Of a DNA stretch of 64,000 bases, positions 1 to 11,945 are shown in pieces (the first letter of the stretch is position 1; each line of letters begins with the position of its first letter). Position numbers and translations under genes: made by a program. The stretch is taken from contig JAJTUP010000123.1 of the NCBI GenBank assembly GCA_021399435.1, positions 62,001 through 126,000 of the forward strand, written 5' to 3'. The notes beneath the pieces are model-generated. The model saw only the letters and a program-made list of their open reading frames with translations. It was not told the DNA's origin and made no database searches. Source of the DNA: Diaporthe sp. PMI_573 (taxonomy: Eukaryota > Ascomycota > Sordariomycetes > Diaporthales > Diaporthaceae).

Positions 1-460
1 TGGACTTGATCCACGGGATCCATCCAATCCTTGTTCCGTCTGTCTGTACTGCTATCGCTGGGCTGCCGAGCGCTTTGCTGCCCATTGCAATAGTCGCTTG
101 TCTGGGTGCGCTGCATGAAGTGCATACGTGACCGTATTGAAAGTACTTGTAGTCTTCGAGGCTTGCTCGTTTGATGTTCTTGGGCCAGTGCTTGCTTGAG
201 ACCAACTAGACGCCATCAGCACCCGGACGCGTCGTAAGCGCGTCCTTTGCAGCGATAGCGTGCTAGATGGTGTGCCAGCTGCGTAGTTCGCAGGATATAA
301 AGTGTCTTCAAAGAGAGTTCTGAGCTGTTGGTGGTGTTTTTACTCTTGTGTGGTGTAGACTTGTTCAGTTGTGTGGAGAATTGAAGTTTGTGACGATAAA
401 ATGTTAAAAAGGTGTCACTTCCGTCCCGACCAGTCGCGTGTCGGCGCTAATCTCGGAAAC
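1..460. other. No gene recognised
   Basis: No convincing coding frame, RNA gene or known repeat was recognised here. The stretch leads into the degenerate tandem repeats that begin near 461. Confidence 0.4.
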
Positions 461-1120
461 CGTAAACCGTTGTCGGTCAGGAAACAGAGTATCCAAGTCT
501 GCTTTCCATCGTGGGCGTACACCAAAAGGGACGCAACTCCCTTTGCCGTACTGTGCCTGTGATGTTTGGTGTTTCGTGAGGCTCGGAGGTTGGTTTCGAC
601 GCGTCGACGCGTTGTTGACGGAGGTTGATCTTGCTCTTGACGATTGGGTCATGTTGTTGGTGGTCGTGGTAATGTTGTTTCAGTCGTATCCGTCCCTTCC
701 TCTCCGCTTCTCCATCGCGTACTCCTCGATCTCTGATGCCGTAAACCATTGTCGGGCAGGAAAATGGACTATCCAAGTCCGTTTTCCATCGGGACGCACA
801 CCAAAGGGGACGCAACTCCCTTTGCCGTACTGTGGCTGTGATTTTGGTGTTTCTTGAGGTCCAAGATTGATTTTCGACGTGTTGAAGCGGTGTTGTCGCG
901 TTCTGTGCTGTTGTGGCTCTGTTGACGTTTGTTTTGGCGATGTCCGTCATCTCACTCCGGCTCTCCGTCGCGCAATCCTCGATCTCCGATGCCGTAAACT
1001 CTTGTCGGGCAAGAAAATGGAGTATCAAATTCCGTTTTCTATCGTAGGCGTACGCGGAAGGGGCGCAACTCCCTTTGCTGTACTGTGGCTGTAAATGTTC
1101 GGTGTTTCGTGAGGTTCGGG
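461..1120. repeat. Degenerate tandem repeat, about 3 copies of 250-280 bp
   Basis: Three related blocks start near 461, 737 and 990. Each contains a version of a 'gccgtaaac..ttgtcggg' segment, then a 'ttttccatcg' segment, then 'cgcaactccctttgc' and a 'ggtgtttcgtgag'-like end. Spacing is about 280 and then 250 bp. Open frames run through the repeats on both strands because the unit is poor in stops; none resembles a known protein. It is best read as decayed tandem or satellite DNA. Confidence 0.75.
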
Positions 1121-1407
1121 GGTCGATTTTGGCGCGTCGGCTCGTCGGCGCGTTGTCGACAGAATACAACAATCGCGTCGTTGAGCTCCTCCTGGCACTC
1201 GAAGACAGCCAAACTGTTTCTTCGAGAGTTCCCAGCGGACACCACGTGGAGGTGGGAGCTCGTCGTCCGCCAATCTATGGGAGTCTTATTCGATTCTTAA
1301 GATGTCCATCCCTGCTCACGATGGCCGGCCTGCTTACTAACACGTCTTGAATAGGCTTGACAAGATATCAAGTCAAGCCAAGTCAAGTCAAGACAGACCG
1401 CTAAGTT

Positions 1408-1451
1408 GTCAAGACAAGACAAGCCAGAGCTCTGGCTTGTCTTGTCTTGAC
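1408..1451. repeat. Perfect 44-bp palindrome
   Basis: Two 22-nt arms are exact reverse complements with no loop; the centre is CCAGAG/CTCTGG. The left flank (about 1357-1400) is rich in 'caagtcaag' steps, the same motif as in the arms. It could be a cruciform-forming site or the remains of a small inverted-repeat element. Confidence 0.9.
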
Positions 1452-2183
1452 TTGTTGAGAGCGCTGACCCACCATCCAGTGTGTGAAGGAAGGGCCCTTA
1501 CGCACGAGTCGGCCGCAGAACAAGCCGAGATGCGCCGGGTGAGGCAGTGTCCGACGACGATTCGGCAGCCCATGCACCAGGCGCGCCAGAAGCACTGCTG
1601 CGTGCCGCGTGCAGCAACGTCGTCGCCAATCTGTTGTGGTCGGAGTGCGGCTTTGTAGAAGAAAGGGTTACAATACAATAAGCATGACTGAGGCTCAAGT
1701 TCGCGCGGCATCGTATTACACGTGTAGATGCTGAAAGCATGTGAAACGCCTTTGCAGGGCATTGGTCAGAATCACCATGTCGGGTGTGTGTGTGCTCGAT
1801 TTAAGTGGGTGCTGCTGTGGGTGGGTGTGGGGCCTCTGACATTGCAGTGCACCTGCTTGCCGTTGCCTGCCTGGACTACGGCAGCTTTCTTCTCCTGATT
1901 TATTAGCGAGACGGCCTCGCGCTTGCCCTTCGCGCCCTCAAGCTCACTCATCTTGCTTCCCTCATTCCCCCTTCATGCCGTTAGATTACGTCGAGGCGCG
2001 GGTGGCCTTGCAGCGCAGAGTGCGACGCCGACGGCCATGGCTGGACGCGGCACAGACATCGTTCCGCGACGACGCGCCGATGGTCGGGCCGCCCAAGACG
2101 ACTGCCGCAGACTTCGAGATGCCCCGGTTGCGCCGCGGCCCTTTCGACTCCTCGTATTGGCTGTCCTGCCCACCGAACGCCCA
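1452..2183. other. Intergenic, no gene recognised
   Basis: This is the region 3' of the FunK1 gene, which ends at 2184 on the minus strand. It holds a short TG-rich run near 1780-1795. The long frames at 1923-2450 on the plus strand are mostly antisense to FunK1. No coding signal was seen. Confidence 0.4.
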
Positions 2184-4567
2184 TTACTTCAAGTCCTCCC
2201 GCCCCTTCTGGAGAATTTCTCCTATTCGAGAGTAGAGCCTCTCGTCTTCACATTTCCACGGCTTGTCCCCGGGGAAGACTACCTTCCGCAGGCTGTTCAT
2301 CAATGGCGTAAGGGGCTGGTAGTACTGCGTGAAGTACTTGGTAGTCGTCTTCATGAACATCTCCTCCCTCGCCACAACGATGAGCTTGATCCCAGCCAGA
2401 TCCTCCGCGCGCTCGTCCGTATCGACGTAGTTCCACTTGTCGAACCGTGAAACGACTCTGTCCTTAGTTGGTCCGTCGAAGTGGATGCATATCCAGAACA
2501 GCACCCAAAAGAACGACTCAAGGTCGTGCATGAACGAGTGTTGCTCGCCCTGGAGTGCCCCAATGGCCATGAAAGCCCATGTGCCAGTCTTTCCTTTTGC
2601 TCCCGAGGTACCAACACGCTGCTCGTTGATGGCGAGATCCAAGTCAATCAAAAATCCACGATTGTCCTTGTCGATCATGAGGTTGTTAAGAGAGATATCC
2701 CTATGAAGGAGGCCGGCCTTCCGCCGCAACGACTCATGCCCTTCAATGCAGTCAGCTAGCGCGACGAGTAGAGTTTCTCGAGAGCCCGCCTTGTAGATAG
2801 GGGTTCCGTAGTCGCGAAGGATGACACGCCGATGCACTCGATTGGGCAGTGTGTTGGTGCTCCTTTTAATCGGAGATGCTGAGCGAGGTCGCTTGTTGGG
2901 CGGCAAGGGAGCATCGGTTTCGTGAGACGGCCGCTTCGCGCCAGCGACGCTGCTGCTTCGACCTGCTGTGCTTGTGCTTGCGCCTAGAGCATGTTGCGAT
3001 CGATGCTGCCGGTAGTTGGTGGCCTTCGTGACATCCAACCCCTTCCGGACATTGTTTCGGACATCGTCATCCGCATCCCACACCCGAACAGTTTCGTGGT
3101 GATAATACCGGGCCATATGAACCGCACCCTGGCCCGTCGCTTCACGGAGCAACCAGCCCTCGTCATCGCGCTCCGGGTATTGCCATGAATCTTTGACGAC
3201 AAACAGGGCATCTGGATCTCCTTCGCGGTGTGCTTTCCAGCAGGTCGTTGCTCGGCCAGCGATGCAGCGTGCACGGTTCATTGCTTGCCCATCGAGGACG
3301 AGCCGCTCAGTTATACCCTCTCGCTTGATCTCGATGAACCGTTGGCCCTTTGCCGTCATGATCGTCGGGTCGAACCCAAGCTCTTCCTCGCTCATCCAGA
3401 GGAATCCGAGGATCGTAGACACGAACCGCAGCCCATCCTTGTTGATATCGAATTGGTCCGATGCGATGCCCCCAAGCCGATCAAACACCCATATCCTCAT
3501 GAGAGGTCCGCAGAGGGTGAAGCCCAAGACGAAGCGACGGTTATCCTGAGCGGCGAGCACTTCCCTAGCGTACCTGCCGAGATCGAGCCGCGCTTCTGAA
3601 GGGATGTCGGCGGATGGGTTGCTCTTCAGCTCGCCGGGCACGAGGATCTGGTTCCAGTGGCACTTCGAGTCTTTCCCCGCCCTCGGGTCGTCCACAAAGC
3701 CGATATCCATCTTCCGTTTCCCGACGGAGCCGGCAATTGGCTCGTCAGGCTTCGCTAGCGGTCTTCGTTTGTGTGGTGGAGCCGAGCCGCAGCTCTCTGC
3801 AGATGCCGCCAGGTTCTCGGTGAAGTCGGCAAACCAGCTCAGCACATCATCCTGCTTCGCTTCCTCGGGCCAACCCTTCCAGCCATTGCAGAAGAGCGGG
3901 TTGCTGCCTTCCAAACAGTCCTTGAAGAACGCCTCGGATGCGGTCTCTAGGTTTGGTACAGAGCCAAAATACGTCTTGTGGAAGTCCCGGAGGTCGACAT
4001 ACATAGCGCCAAGCTCCTCCTTGAGGACATTATCCACATATTTTCGGTGTTCGGACGAATTGGCGAAGCTGCCGGTGTTGCGCAGCCATGGGGTCTGTTG
4101 GAGGGAAGAGGCAATCGGTCGGGGAGGTGGGGTGGATTCGGTGACGGCGTCATGGACTCGGTCCCAGATGAAAGCATCGTCTGAATCGTCGGCGAGGGCT
4201 GCTTTCAGGAGAGGCTTGATGCGGTCGAGGTCGAGGTCGTCGGAATTGACGGCGGAATTGAGTCTTGACAGATCGCTGAAGAGGTTCTTGCTACTGCCAC
4301 TAGAGCGGAGTAAACGCGACGCTCGAAGGGTTTGTAGTGCTGAGAGAAGATCAAGGGCGAGATTCTGGATATCTGTATGCTAGTCAGAAGAGCATGTGGC
4401 ATCGAAGTTGTGCTGATCCTACCTTTGAGGTCGAGTTGACCGAGCGCGTCGAGTGTGCACGGAATTTCCCTGTCTGCGCAGGCCGTATTGAACGAAGCGC
4501 GGAAGGCATCAAGGCCGTTCCCGATGGGATTATCCTCAATGATCTTTGACCGCGGTTGGTCTGCCAT
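2184..4567 (-). CDS. Fungal-type protein kinase (FunK1 family), apparently intact
   Basis: This is a predicted intracellular Ser/Thr kinase of the fungus-specific FunK1 family. Two exons are inferred: 4567-4423 and 4372-2184, with a 50-bp GT..AG intron at 4422-4373, giving 777 aa. ATG at 4567 opens MADQPRSKII. The join gives ...LDLKDIQNLALDLL and then stays open to the stop. The N-terminal half carries the FunK1 pattern (MRIWVFDRLGG, FVSTILGFLWMSEEELGFD). A low-complexity basic linker follows, then the C-lobe with catalytic loop HRDISLNNLMI, a DLD metal motif in place of DFG, and the downstream GTWAFMAIGAL segment. Key catalytic residues are present. A truncated paralogue lies at 51500-51930. 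FunK1 genes are often amplified in fungal accessory DNA; the substrate is unknown. Confidence 0.85.
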
Positions 4568-5789
4568 TGCAGATGGTGCGCTCTTGATGTGAAGCGGAGA
4601 AGAAAGCAGGAGAGGCGCGTCCTCCGGCATGCTCGCTGCTCTGCGCTAGCCACCCTGCTAGCCACTCCAACTGTGCCACGATCCAAATTAGTCAGCAGCG
4701 CCGTAACATTGGCTCCCACTAGAATCGCGGGTCCGCGAGGATTACCTAGTCATTGCAAAAACATATTAGTCATCACAAAATGCATCAAACGCGGCCACCT
4801 CCCCACACCTGCAACGCCATCGCCAACACTATCGCCAATGCCAACTATATTAATTACAATACATCTGAATAGCGTAGAGGGCATACTCTCGCATTCATCC
4901 TATGGCCGACTGCGTGGCATTTACTGCATGTAGGAGCCTGTCGAGCCTGGCTTTCGACTACCTCAAATTGACTTGGCTCCCGCTTTGTACTCGACTTTGG
5001 AACTGAGCTCTGAGCTCTTCTTGGCTCAATGCACTGGCGAGGCTCCAGAAGTAACTGTGGGGACCCTTTACGCCTCAAATGCCAATGCGAGTGGAAGTGC
5101 TCGTGTAGAAGAGTCTCGAGATGGTGGCCGCTGATAAAATACATAAAGGTGCACAGCCTGGACTTCAGCGTTGACTTCCTGAAGTGTCGTTGGAGGACTT
5201 CGACTCTCAGTTTCTACACGACTCACGCGTCACGGATACGGAGGGTGGTGCGGGGTTGCCTCAGCAGCCAATACGCTTTCCGTCAAGAAGAGGGGCAAGT
5301 AAAGAATACCAATCAAGAGCCATAGCATAAGCTCCATGCCGCCCAGTGATGCATATTTTCCTACCGCCGGTTGTAGGTCCATAACATTCCACCAAGCTTC
5401 ATTACTACCTGGATTCCCAAAAACTGAGAGGGAAACCTCGTAGGGGAAACCTCTCAGGGTAGTGTAGCGACCGCCGTCGTGTCGTTTCGAGCAGGGAGGT
5501 GTGGTAGTCCTCGCTGTTGCCGGTTGGCCTCGAAGGTCGAGCGGGGAGGAGGTAGTAGTCCTCGCCGTTGCGCGGGGGGGAAGAAGCCATCACGCCTTCC
5601 CTAACGTTGGATATAGATGGGGCAAGGTCTACTCCAAGTTCGTGATGGCCACGCGAGGAGGTGCGTCGTCTCGTCGCTTGCGCAGTTGTCGGATCTCGAA
5701 AGCAAGTTTCGAAGTTTTCGCGTTTTTGACCGCTTGTTAGGCCAAAGTTGTGCGTGCCCTAGTAAAATGGCGTAATTTCTAGCAGGGTG
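4568..5789. other. Intergenic, no gene recognised
   Basis: This is the 5' side of FunK1. Around 5480-5580 a GC-rich segment contains two similar 'gtagtcctcgc.gttg' blocks about 60 bp apart. Short open frames on both strands have no recognisable domain. Confidence 0.35.
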
Positions 5790-5819
5790 CTAACAGCAGC
5801 GTGCCAAGAAATTAAGAGT

Positions 5820-5935
5820 CGAGGGGAAGGTGGTGGTGCAGAGGAGGCGGTCCGCAGCGGACCGACCGTGCGACGGTGTGGAACCTGCGGCAAGCCTGGG
5901 CACAATGCGCGCACATGTGAATAAGATGGAGAATT
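5820..5935 (+). pseudogene. C-terminal tail of a pogo/DDE transposase (CCHC knuckle)
   Basis: One plus-strand frame reads ...GPTVRRCGTCGKPGHNARTCE and then a stop at about 5932-5934. The CxxCxxxGHxxxxC zinc knuckle directly before the stop is typical of the C-terminus of fungal pogo-type (Tc1/mariner superfamily) DDE transposases. No catalytic core is recognisable upstream, so only the tail remains. A Gag-type knuckle is the alternative reading. Confidence 0.5.
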
Positions 5936-6515
5936 GTCTGATGTATCTAGCTCTGACTAGTTTTAATTGGTTTCAATTGATGTGGTGCTGTAATTTGGGT
6001 TGTTGTGGTTATAGTCTGGGAAAGTGGCTCGCTCGGTGGGGGTGGCTCGCTCGGTGGTGTTTCACGTTAGTGGTAGCAGGTTTTTCTATTTCAAACTCTT
6101 TCAGCATTCACGTTCATGCACCTAAAACGAGATGAAATCAATATCAGTAATTCGATCTGGCTAAGGCAACTGTTTCTCGATCCTTCTTTAGTCGAGCTTG
6201 CTGCGTGTCGGCTACAGCGATCAAGTGGCAAGGTTGGTTGCACGGTGGTACTGTACTGCCTGGTCGCGACACGTTATTAGCTATTATGCTCACGCAAATC
6301 AAGCCGTGTTGTGTGTAAATGGGGCAGCTTTAGCTAAAGCGACATTACGGTTTTTTTTGGGTATATACTATTAATTTTAGTTTGGCAACCCAAGAAGTGA
6401 GAGTAAAGACAGCAGTTTATACAAGGATACACACGGTTACTCCGTAGCTGGCGGCAACAGTGTTAAGGTTTAGATATGAGTGATAATATCAATTTAAATT
6501 TGGACAATGCTTAAG
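5936..6515. other. AT-rich intergenic stretch
   Basis: No gene was seen. The A+T content rises toward 6350-6520, consistent with decayed repeat DNA next to the dispersed repeat that starts at 6516. Confidence 0.35.
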
Positions 6516-6833
6516 TGCTAAAAACGGGACACCAAGCCGAGCATAGGTGCGCGTTCTGCTGGACCCTCAGAGAGCGAGAGAGAACCTACCGGAGGGCTCC
6601 AACGCGAAGAAAGACGAGATAATGAAAAAGGGCCGGAAGGGCACGAAGGCGACAACCGCCGGTGGTTGGATTCTTATCAGACAAAGTCACAGGTTTCAAG
6701 TTATAATAGAAGAAGAATGAGGTGAATTGTTGCTTCTGCTTTCTAGAGTAGCGGAAGCTTGTCGGGTACTTATAGTACCGACGGCCAAGAAAATTCATCG
6801 CACTAGCTACGTGAAACACTGCACCCCGTAACA
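6516..6833. repeat. Dispersed ~318-bp repeat, copy 1 (possible solo LTR)
   Basis: It is nearly identical over about 310 bp, in the same orientation, to 51990-52305. It begins TGCTAAAAACGGG and ends CCCCGTAACA, so it has TG..CA ends with a rough terminal inverted repeat, as in an LTR. The minus strand carries a TATAAGTACC box near 6770. The flanking 5-mers (ttaag / gtgca) do not match, so no target duplication supports the LTR reading. The 77-aa minus-strand frame inside is not conserved as a protein. Confidence 0.6.
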
Positions 6834-7179
6834 GTGCATAGCTATTAAGCCGATGAACCCGGTAGGAATTGCAGCAATGCTGTTATAAGCTAGAAATTGT
6901 CGAAGGTGACGGTTGGGGGTTGCTTGTTAGTATACACTGCAGTCACCGGGCCAAGACTATTTTTTATCTGCCTTCTTCATCCAGGTCCGGAGAAATGATA
7001 TACGTGAATGCTATAGTCAAAATAAATGCATACCATAAATAAAAACTAGAATAACACCTTATTCTGGGCAGGTGCTAAACTAGTTTATTCTCCTTGCCGA
7101 ACACGCTATGCCATTCTTTTAGAATGGTCTTTCATCCCGTTCCAAGTAGGTTACTCGCAAACAAATTCGTTTCCATCAG
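6834..7179. other. Intergenic, no gene recognised
   Basis: AT-rich sequence lies 3' of the minus-strand gene that ends at 7180. Nothing else was seen. Confidence 0.35.
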
Positions 7180-7779
7180 CTAACCCAATGTGATCAGCAG
7201 TATGAAGATTAGTACAATGCCTGGCCATAGAAACCTCTCACGCCGGCCATCAGGAGCCAGATCGCCGCGGCTGCGTAAATCCACGACTCTGTTCTGGTCC
7301 ACTCTGATAGGTTGGAGAGATTCACCCAATGGCGTAATAAGTTCGGAAAGCCATTCGTCGTGATCTAAAAGCACCACCCCCATCAACCTTGAAAAGCAAT
7401 CCAACCAGTAGACGTTGCCGCTCCAAAGCTCATCAGTAATCCGTCTGGTGACGTCTTCGAGGCCCTCGTAATATGTTCCATTGCGCAATGTCTTCGGGAG
7501 GTAAGGATCCATAGCATCGAGATGTCTGCTGACTTCCCCGAATCTCTTGAGGGTGTAGCTGTCAGGCAGGTGGAGGTTCTTCGTCTCTCGGTTGTGTTGT
7601 ATGAGACGGCCATAGTGCGCTTTTGTTTCTTCAAGCCAGTTATGAATGGCCTCGACAGTGCGTACCCACTGAAGAAGCTGGGCCGATTCTTCATGGTTTT
7701 GCCAGAACGACGACCCCAAGGACTCGTGCAGTCTGTCTCGGAGACACTGAATAGATTCTCGGTCCTCACGATGCTCCAT
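7180..7779 (-). CDS. Hypothetical protein with C-terminal membrane anchor
   Basis: A 199-aa open frame starts at ATG 7779 (MEHREDRES); a longer frame to 7803 would need a TTG start. Most of the protein is hydrophilic and helix-prone, rich in charged residues and Trp. The last ~18 residues (WPGIVLIFILLITLG) form one hydrophobic segment that runs to the stop, after a basic RRER. This is the pattern of a tail-anchored membrane protein. No known domain was recognised. The frame is clean and codon use looks coding. An upstream 5' exon cannot be excluded. Confidence 0.55.
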   Translation of the reverse strand: MEHREDRESIQCLRDRLHESLGSSFWQNHEESAQLLQWVRTVEAIHNWLEETKAHYGRLIQHNRETKNLHLPDSYTLKRFGEVSRHLDAMDPYLPKTLRNGTYYEGLEDVTRRITDELWSGNVYWLDCFSRLMGVVLLDHDEWLSELITPLGESLQPIRVDQNRVVDLRSRGDLAPDGRRERFLWPGIVLIFILLITLG

Positions 7780-8699
7780 ACTGATGGATTTGGTGAGTTG
7801 CAAAGGTCAATGGCTTGGTTTGGTAAGAGGTTAAGCAAGTTAATTCAGGCAGGTAGAAGAGGATCTTTGCCATCTCATCGCGAGACTGATAAAATCAGGG
7901 GATCAGGCCTTTTTATAATCCGAATGACATTTAACCACTAGGTCATTTTCAAGCCACTGGTCACCATCCAAGACCACTATACCTAGGATATGCCTGCGGT
8001 TCGACAGGCAGATGTGCATAATTCTTAACCGACTGGACAACCTATAAGCAGCCACACGTGGTTATTGTGGGAGTCTGTATCTACATTTCACACTGCATTA
8101 TATGTCGCCAGACGTCACGAGGCCGCGAAAGGATCGTCCTCCGTCACTAACGAGCAGGGTCACCCTAGTGTCCTAAGGGACGGTTCTGGACTTCCTTCCG
8201 CGCCTGAACGCCAGAACAGGCTACCATGAGGCAGAATCAGTATCGCAAGTCCGACAGGAAACCCGGAGAGACCAGCTGTATACTGCGCCGCGATGTGATA
8301 ATTACGGCTTCGCCACCCACACTGTCACCGCCAAATCAAGGCAGCAACCTTGAAATACGAGGCGATCGTGCCATTTGTGCATATGCACTGTGACTAACAA
8401 GGCTTTATGGAGGCGACGGGTCCACGACAATTGAGCGCAAATCTTGGATGTAAATAGCCTCATGGCGTTGCGTGAGAATCAGCGTGCTTGAATTATTCTT
8501 TTGTACAAGGATGCCATAGTTAGTGAAGATATTTTGGCGCACAGATTTATTTGGGCGCGAATATCTGAATTCCTCGAAAAAAAAAAGATCGAGAAAGTAT
8601 AGTAATAAAAACTTTTAAAAATGTGTTCGGGCAGTCGAGCAGGTACTTTTGAATCTGTATGGTACTTCTGCCTTCCACCGTCTAGGGTAATTTGTTGCG
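7780..8699. other. Intergenic, no gene recognised
   Basis: No coding frame was supported. The stretch turns AT-rich near 8480-8620. Confidence 0.35.
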
Positions 8700-9225
8700 T
8701 TTGCCCTTTCGCCTGGCCCCGAGCCGAAGAAGCCTGTGAGAACCTCTGTTTGTGCGTTCTGTAGAGACTTGCCGATCAGCTACACAGCCGTCCAGAAGCA
8801 TCTCAATTCTCTCGATTCCGAGGATCGACTACAGCTATCCTCACGATCTGCCGGTCGCCCAGGTGTTCTTCTGCCCTGGGAGGAGGACATTCTCGTCCGG
8901 TACATCCAGCTCCTCTGCAACGGCGGCTTCGGGCCAGTTGCTTTAATGGTTGTCGACCAAGCCAACCTTCTTCGCCGTCTGAGACGACTGGCCCCTATTC
9001 GCGACTCACACTTCTTTTCTTCTCTCGCTTCCTCAGTCGACATCCCAAGCTAAGGAAAGCATGCATTAAACCCGTTGAGCTGGCTTGGAAAGGATACAAG
9101 GTTGCCCTCCACGATGTTAATTTCTTCTTCGATCACATTGAGCAACATGATCGGCAAGCTTCAAGGGCGCCTAATAAATCTCTATCGATACTGAAATTTT
9201 CATCCCAATTAGGCCTAGTTTGAAG
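8700..9225 (+). pseudogene. Decayed pogo-type (Tc1/mariner) transposase N-terminus
   Basis: The plus strand holds pieces of a CENP-B/pogo-type helix-turn-helix transposase. First comes a segment reading AVQKHLNSLDSEDRL ... GRPGVLLPWEEDILVRYI. After a frame change near 9030, a second reads RHPKLRKACIKPVELAWKGYK ... FFFDHIEQHDRQ. This order (HTH, RxxRHPxL, then the start of the DDE region) is the fungal pogo arrangement. The catalytic domain is absent and the reading frame is broken. Confidence 0.6.
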
Positions 9226-9230
9226 AAGTA

Positions 9231-10984
9231 GTAGGTAGGGTTGGCACGGACGTTTTTTGTATGTAAAAAAGTGTCCGGCTGGGTGATATGTCCGGCTGGG
9301 TGGTAAACCACGTTAGCCAATTTGTATGGTGCTAGAGCGAAGTATACAGTTGGGACCTGAAAAGTTAGAAAAAGGACGCTGGGGGGTAAAGAAAGGCTGA
9401 AAATAAGACGCTAGAATAAATCGGTTTAGTTGGCAGGGGAGCCTGCTCAACATTTGCATTCAACACCGCCGAAAACGCGCTAGTGCCGCTAGGTTGAAGG
9501 CGCACTCCGAACAGACGAAACACGACGGCAGAGCCAGAGTTGCGGACTCCTTGCGTAATGCTCGGTTCTGGGAACAGCGTTTCGTGCCACGATGACTGGC
9601 TGACGACGACGTCCAAAACATCGTGCGGAGGGAAAATGTGGATTGGACGTGTTCTAATTTTATGATATGTAATTCAATTGGCTAGTTTCAATCTCGAAAG
9701 TTTCCACTGATAAAACCCAAAACAAAATAGGGATACCGACATTGAGAACAAAACGATTCCCAAACTAAACCATGCCGTCGGCGACCATATGCCCTTTCGA
9801 GCGGTATAGACATTTGTTAAGATAGTGAACAACCCGCTGAGACAATTGAGGCAACTCGGTCTATGCCTCTCAGCCTGAGATATATTTGTTGAATGGCCTT
9901 TGCCATATGGCGATAGTACGTACGTACGTAGGGGTCTGTTGGTTGGTTCTGATTGTATTGCTTGCTTAGGGAAACGGGTGTACTTCGTACGAAGGGGAAG
10001 AGGCCACTCTTCCCCAGCCGGGCCCCCGGCTGACTAAGCACACCCATCCTATCGAACTACGTGCGATCCAACCAGGTGCTATTCCAACAGCACGAAACGT
10101 CCAACTGTCGCAAGGAATGCCCGGCATCCTCTCTCGACTGCTTTCGCGACACGAGGGTAGTTTACACGGCTGGCCAAATTGTACCCGAAAACGTTGTGAC
10201 TTTAAGGTAAAAGGATGTCAAGCAATTTACATACCAATTGATCCGGGGGACTCAATTTCAGAAATCTGGAAGCACTAAGGCCCAGCTTCACCAGGATATG
10301 TCAAAGCCTCCTTTTGGCTCCTCCTTCCGTGACACCTGAGACTGCGGCCGATTTGTCTACTCCGACCCGACATCACGGATCTGCCCTTCTTCATACGCCT
10401 ACGACCTTTACATCCGCCTCGGTGGCTTCCTCACGCGGTCGACCAATTTATAAATATTATATATCATAGTCCGGGACCTCGTCTATGCATACCAGGACAC
10501 CGCCAAAAGAGCCTCTGCTCGAATTCGCTCTTGAAAAATGAATCTAATCCATTCAGTCAAGTTACTGGAATTCAAAATGTAGAAATTGAAACGAAGCCGT
10601 CCAACTGGCAGAGTCCGCTGGCTACGGGAAGTAGATGGGTTCGCAACTGAGCCCATCGCTTAAAATTGAGGGTCCGGCACTGTCCATCGAAATCGTTGAT
10701 AGTATTGGATTTAGTTTAAGACTAGGAAAATACTTCGAAAACGGTCTACCTATACTGTATATACAGTATACCGTAGTATGTACTGTGGACCTTGAAGTCG
10801 GTGACCATATCTCCTCTGTAGCCCTCCAGCTCTGGCAACTTGTTGATCAAGAGACAAATGATTTGTGTTTGCTTCTTTCCAACAACCTCAAGTTTGATTT
10901 CGGATCCATCATTGAGTCATGTGCCTTCGGTTATGAGGAGGACCAGGGTGTTGTCATTGGAGTGGGTGTATCTGCGATGTTGGG
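9231..10984. other. Intergenic, decayed; small palindromes
   Basis: No gene was supported. There is a run of 'gtac' steps at about 9915-9931 and a perfect 20-bp palindrome TATACTGTAT/ATACAGTATA at 10751-10770. The 117-aa plus-strand frame at 10635-10988 has no recognisable domain. Confidence 0.35.
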
Positions 10985-11945
10985 TTAGCATTGGTTAGAA
11001 CCAGTCAGTAGAAACGGTGAGTTGTACTGACCAAGCGAAAGGGATCTCATCATTGTGTCGTTATTGCCAGCATTGTCCATCACGAAATATCCGAGTTTTG
11101 AAGCAAAGCCCCATCCGTCAACCACTTCCAAAATCGCCGCCGCGAGGTGAGAACCGTCGTGCTCACTGTCGATGTCTTTCAACACCAAAATATGGTGTTC
11201 CAGCTGGTCGTCTTCCGTGACATAGTGGCCGACTACGCCCAAGATGGCCAAAGAGTTGGGAGAAGTCCAAAGGTCGCAGCTGATGTGAATTCTTGACTTC
11301 GCCGACTGTATGCGCTGCTTGACCTTGTCCTTCTGGTCTTCATACTGCCGCATGATCCATTTCCTAATGGTCTCGTGCGTATCTGGAAGCCAAGTATCGA
11401 TATCGTTGTTGATGTAGGCCAAGAGTGCCCGGAACTCTGGGCATTCTACAAGCCGAAATGGGAGAGAGCAGGCCGTAATAAACCTCACGTACAACACTTC
11501 GAGCTGGTCAGGGTCGATCGAATCTCCGGATTGATCGTTGAGCCGAAGGCGTTCGCGGGGATTTTCTTCTGCTGCAGCACGAGCTTGTTCGAGGATCGTT
11601 CGTATCGTTGTCACTTTAGCTGTTCGCAGGGCTCCTTTTGGCAGACCGTGGCCGTCAGGAGGAGGGTCCATAAGATGTTCTGCAGGAGCCGCAGTACCCC
11701 CAGAACAGGCATATGCTCTGTCACAATGTTTGCAACGCCACTCTTCTTTTCCGGTCCGCGGATTGTAGTATCTCGTCTCCATCTCCTCGTCTGGCATATG
11801 AGAGAAGACCCATGACGTTCTGGGTTTGGTGGAGGAGGTTGTGGAGGCTGTGCGAGGTCGAGATGACTGGCATTTGGGCGTTTGGCTCTGGTCTAGGTCA
11901 TTCAACTGCCGGCTGGAAAACTCCGAAACGTCGACTGAAATTGAC
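10985..11945 (-). pseudogene. hAT transposase N-terminal half
   Basis: The minus frame carries a BED-type zinc finger (WRCKHCDRAY...EHL), then the conserved N-terminal half of a fungal hAT transposase: FRLVECPEFRALLAYIN, TIRKWIMRQYEDQK, SRIHISCDLWTSPN, LGYFVMDNAGNND. It stops at 10985, just after the first catalytic-Asp region, so the rest of the RNase-H-like core is missing. Upstream of about 11945 the same frame is only the antisense of a second hAT piece on the plus strand. The element is therefore rearranged and cannot be active. Confidence 0.8.

Noticed and set aside
477..1172. 231-aa minus-strand open frame over the tandem repeats
   Set aside because: It follows the tandem DNA repeat, all frames there are stop-poor, and there is no domain or conserved pattern.
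1923..2450. 175-aa plus-strand frame
   Set aside because: It overlaps the 3' end of FunK1 antisense and has no protein-like features; it is a shadow frame.
3604..4383. 259-aa plus-strand frame
   Set aside because: It is entirely antisense to the well-supported FunK1 kinase.
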